Shown here: positions 6,998 to 8,308 of the stretch, piece by piece
Position numbering within the stretch: position 1 is the stretch's first letter
How the letters are laid out: each line of letters begins with the position of its first letter
NCBI GenBank assembly: GCA_946540705.1
Contig: CAMNJD010000178.1
Span: 1 to 8,308 of the forward strand
Reading direction: 5' to 3'
DNA: 8,308 bases
Origin: an uncultured Ruminococcus sp.
Lineage (GTDB): Bacteria > Bacillota > Clostridia > Oscillospirales > Ruminococcaceae
The notes under the pieces: generated by a model
Told to the model about the DNA's origin: nothing
The model's database searches: none
The model's input: only the letters and a program-made list of their open reading frames with translations
Position numbers and translations under genes: made by a program

Positions 6998-7043
6998 GCT
7001 CATAACCCGAAGGTCGGTGGTTCAAATTCGCCATCCGCAACCA
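6998..7043 (+). tRNA. 3' fragment of a tRNA-fMet (CAU) gene, probable att site
   Basis: From 6998 the sequence follows the 3' part of a Firmicute initiator tRNA: CAT anticodon loop CTCATAA, anticodon 3' strand CCCGA, variable AGGTC, T stem-loop GGTGG-TTCAAAT-TCGCC (pairing through wobbles), acceptor strand ATCCGCA, discriminator A and encoded CCA at 7041-7043. The 5' half is absent: the bases before the anticodon do not complete its stem, and no acceptor or D arm is found 30-76 nt before the CCA. So it cannot be a functional tRNA. Partial 3' ends like this arise when an integrase uses the tRNA 3' end as attachment site and displaces the original end. The terminator follows directly, so the native chromosome would lie to the right and the island to the left; the intact tRNA would be outside the window. 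Confidence 0.8.
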
Positions 7044-7048
7044 TATTA

Positions 7049-7085
7049 GCACCCCAATTTTGATACAGAGTTGGGGTGCATTTTC
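7049..7085 (+). terminator. Rho-independent terminator after the tRNA fragment
   Basis: GCACCCCAA (7049-7057) pairs perfectly with TTGGGGTGC (7071-7079), 13-nt loop, followed by ATTTTC. Probably the original tRNA terminator. Confidence 0.75.
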
Positions 7086-7266
7086 ATACCCTCAAAATGT
7101 AGATAAATGTCGTAGATACGCTGTTTACAGTGCTATGAAAAATCGCAGGCGTTAAAAAGCCTGAATCCGTGCGGTTTTTCGCTCGTTTTAAGCAATCAGC
7201 CTCACGGATTCAGGATATAGAAAGCCGCCGAGTGGAATGTACCACTCAGCGGCTATTTTCATACCC
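7080..7266. repeat. Palindrome-rich cassette between 12-bp direct repeats
   Basis: ATTTTCATACCC occurs at 7080-7091 and 7255-7266. Between lie: a 10-bp stem GAAAAATCGC/GCGGTTTTTC (7137-7146 with 7171-7180, one G-T pair) holding an inner AGGC/GCCT stem; a perfect 12-bp pair CCTGAATCCGTG/CACGGATTCAGG (7160-7171 with 7203-7214), which competes with the first; and a 13-bp stem at 7223-7254. This may be a structured non-coding RNA, a small mobile repeat, or simply clustered terminators. The minus-strand pseudogene reading runs through it. Confidence 0.5.
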
Positions 7267-7448
7267 AGATGCTTTTCGATTACAGCCATGATTTCTTCGA
7301 CGCGCTTATCGCCAATATCCTTGATCTGACGGAGGTCTATTTCAATCTCCCGAAGGTCGATGGACAGCGCGGGGACGATGATTTAAGTAATGCGTTCGTC
7401 ACCGGCGCTTGCTATTATAATATCTTTATGCATAATCTGATATTGCAT
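7188..7448 (-). pseudogene. Broken copy of the HipA-like gene 5' end
   Basis: From ATG at 7448 the minus strand reads MQYQIMHKDIIIASAGDERIT then TAA (7385-7383), then IIVPAL. The intact HipA-like protein begins MQYRIMHKNAVIALADDERIT-EIIVSAL, so the stop is one base change (GAA to TAA) and similarity runs across it for about 28 codons. After that the frame, open to TAA at 7190-7188, gives unrelated helical sequence (IEIDLRQIKDIG, then VEEIMAVIEKHLG) that I cannot place; the kinase domain is missing. GGGAGG lies 8 nt before the ATG, as in the intact gene, and a good promoter is present. As read, it would yield only a 21-residue peptide. It is a decayed paralogue or a recombination scar. Confidence 0.75.
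7223..7260. terminator. Strong hairpin, possible bidirectional terminator
   Basis: AGCCGCCGAGTGG (7223-7235) pairs with CCACTCAGCGGCT (7242-7254) with one mismatch and a 6-nt loop. ATTTTC follows on the plus strand and TTTCTATAT on the minus strand, so it could stop transcripts from either side, including the pseudogene transcript. Confidence 0.65.
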
Positions 7449-7481
7449 GCTATCATCCTCCCTGTAAACTTTATCATATAT

Positions 7482-7510
7482 AGTATAACAGATTTCATAC
7501 GGAAAATCAA
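7482..7510 (-). promoter_or_regulatory. Intact promoter before the HipA-like pseudogene
   Basis: TTGATT (7510 down to 7505), 17-nt spacer, TATACT (7487 down to 7482), then the ribosome site GGGAGG (7462 down to 7457). The -35 lies within CTTGATTTTCC, identical to the AAA gene promoter, with the same spacing. Confidence 0.7.
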
Positions 7511-7594
7511 GCAAAACATATAAGAATACAGTTCACTGAATTTGCTTTTTCCGTTTCCGCTGAATCATAAAAGCAGATTGACACGATGGCTTTT

Positions 7595-7816
7595 TCAAAC
7601 ATCCCTGCAATCAGGCAGATGAACCCAATGAGCAGGAAGTTGAATCATCAAAAATGAAGGGTTCACCGGTCGTGGTGAACCCCTCGCAAAGTATTCAGAC
7701 TTGATTGTTTTAAAGTCGTCCGTGTATACAGTGACAGCTTCAACCGCAATCAGCCTTGCGATCTTCTCCTGCAATTCATCAGGTGCAGCTTGACCAAACC
7801 AAATCTCAGGCAGCAC
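7595..7816 (-). pseudogene. Doubtful gene remnant, minus strand
   Basis: A 73-codon frame from GTG at 7816 reads like protein in its first 45 residues (EIWFGQAAPDELQEKIARLI, then VTVYTDDFKTIKSEYF) and then runs through a terminator-like hairpin into poor sequence. No ribosome site is evident and a stop lies directly upstream. I do not recognise it. It may be a fragment of a deleted gene or not coding. Confidence 0.2.
7659..7682 (-). terminator. Rho-independent terminator, minus strand
   Basis: GGGTTCACC (7659-7667) and GGTGAACCC (7674-7682) form a perfect 9-bp stem with a 6-nt loop. Read on the minus strand it is followed by TTCATTTTTG. It probably ends the transcript of the dockerin gene, whose stop lies about 250 bp upstream, since I see no nearer terminator. 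Confidence 0.65.
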
Positions 7817-7923
7817 TTATCCGCGAGCAGATACCGTACCGCGAAACTGAAAACGGATCTGAAGCGCAGGATCAGGAACTGCCTCATTTGGTGCAGGACA
7901 AGCTGCGCAGTTACATCGAATGA
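7783..7923 (+). pseudogene. Doubtful 3' gene remnant, plus strand
   Basis: A 46-codon frame from a GTG at 7783 to TGA 7921-7923 has a charged, protein-like composition (KSQAALIREQIPYRETENGS, ending VQDKLRSYIE). It has no ribosome site and stops 7 nt before the convergent dockerin stop. It may be the tail of a gene whose front has been lost. Unrecognised. Confidence 0.2.
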
Positions 7924-7930
7924 ATATGGT

Positions 7931-8308
7931 TTACTCGCTTTCCAGCTTTTTGAAAATTGCGACAACATCCAGAATCGTCACAAGACCGTCTTCATCCTGA
8001 TCGGGTTCCGCGTTCAGAATCCTGTCGATCTGTACATCGGTGAGTGTGGGGTCCTCTCCGACGAACCGCGCAAGCAGGACAGCGTCCGCTATGGAGATTT
8101 CGTTGTCCCCGTTGAAATCGCCGCGGAGCTGTGCGGGCGGATTTGTAGTCGTCGTTGTAGTCGTTGTACCGGTCGTGGTCGTCGTTGTCTCGGTTGTCGT
8201 CGTCTCCGTAGTGGTGGTAGACGTTGTCGTCGTTGTCTCGGTTGTCGTTGTGGACGTCGTCGTCTCCGTGGTGGTGGTAGACGTTGTCGTCGTTGTCTCG
8301 GTTGTCGT
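7931..8308 (-). CDS. Dockerin-containing secreted protein, C-terminal part (5' end outside window)
   Basis: Minus-strand frame from the right edge to TAA at 7933-7931, 125 residues visible. It starts with a long Thr-rich linker with regularly spaced Glu and Ser (units such as TTTTETTTTSTTTT, then TTNPPAQLRG), followed by a type I dockerin of about 60 residues with two calcium-binding repeats: DFNGDNEISIAD and DQDEDGLVTILD, each followed by a helix (AVLLARFVG and VVAIFKKLE). Dockerins bind cohesins on scaffoldin proteins and so attach secreted enzymes or binding proteins to cellulosome-like complexes outside the cell. The catalytic part is beyond the window, so the enzyme class is unknown. The gene faces left and probably ends at the hairpin near 7670. 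It appears to be ordinary host chromosome rather than part of the proposed island. Confidence 0.92.
   Translation of the reverse strand, partial: TTTETTTTTSTTTTETTTSTTTTETTTTTSTTTTETTTTETTTTTTGTTTTTTTTNPPAQLRGDFNGDNEISIADAVLLARFVGEDPTLTDVQIDRILNAEPDQDEDGLVTILDVVAIFKKLESE
8196..8308 (-). repeat. 60-bp tandem repeat in the Thr-rich linker
   Basis: Positions 8196-8248 and 8256-8308 match at a 60-bp period with one mismatch (8210 versus 8270), equal to a 20-residue unit in the linker. The second copy is cut by the window edge. Such in-frame repeats can change linker length by slippage or recombination. Confidence 0.8.

Noticed and set aside
6961..7043. Complete functional tRNA-fMet
   Set aside because: No acceptor 5' strand, D arm or matching anticodon stem precedes the 3' part.
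6843..7052. Minus-strand frame of 69 codons reading MANLNHRPSGYE
   Set aside because: This is the reverse complement of the tRNA fragment, a known source of false proteins.
7269..7523. Plus-strand frame of 84 codons
   Set aside because: Antisense to the HipA-like pseudogene and its promoter.

Overview
The window looks like a stretch of a Gram-positive gut or rumen bacterium of the Ruminococcus type (Oscillospiraceae). The best taxonomic clue is the right edge, where the minus strand encodes the end of a secreted protein with a Thr/Glu/Ser-rich linker and a C-terminal type I dockerin, the hallmark of cellulosomal or cellulosome-like Ruminococcus and clostridial proteins. Strong AGGAGG-type ribosome binding sites and SigA-type promoters (one a perfect TTGACA-17-TATAAT) agree. 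The genus is an inference.

Layout. (1) Positions 1-3957, minus strand, form a probable operon read right to left. It holds a 65-residue unknown protein, a 379-residue protein with a probable helix-turn-helix region, and a large multidomain protein that runs off the left edge with 823-824 residues visible. This last protein has an N-terminal Ser/Thr kinase-like domain, an NB-ARC/STAND P-loop ATPase and a helical, TPR-like C-terminal region. The long plus-strand open frames across it are antisense shadows. (2) Positions 3958-4126 are a divergent promoter region. (3) Positions 4127-6852, plus strand, hold an AAA-ATPase-like protein with a C-terminal PD-(D/E)XK nuclease domain, then a HipA-like kinase, each with its own promoter and ribosome binding site. 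These two genes look more AT-rich than the operon to their left. (4) Positions 6853-7930 contain no intact gene that I recognise. They hold a tandem pair of 12-bp dyad units, the 3' part of a tRNA-fMet-like gene with no matching 5' half, its terminator, a palindrome-rich cassette between 12-bp direct repeats, a minus-strand pseudogene copy of the HipA-like gene start with promoter and RBS intact, and a few doubtful gene remnants. (5) Positions 7931-8308, minus strand, are the 3' end of the dockerin protein gene.

Interpretation. The tRNA 3' fragment followed directly by a terminator is what the distal end of an island integrated in a tRNA gene looks like, with the island lying to the left. The left cargo (STAND kinase with HTH partner, AAA/PD-(D/E)XK protein, HipA-like kinase) has the flavour of a defence or stress-response island. 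The most promising candidate for an undescribed system is the HTH protein plus kinase-NB-ARC-TPR protein, by analogy with STAND-type antiphage sensors. No function is proven by the sequence alone.
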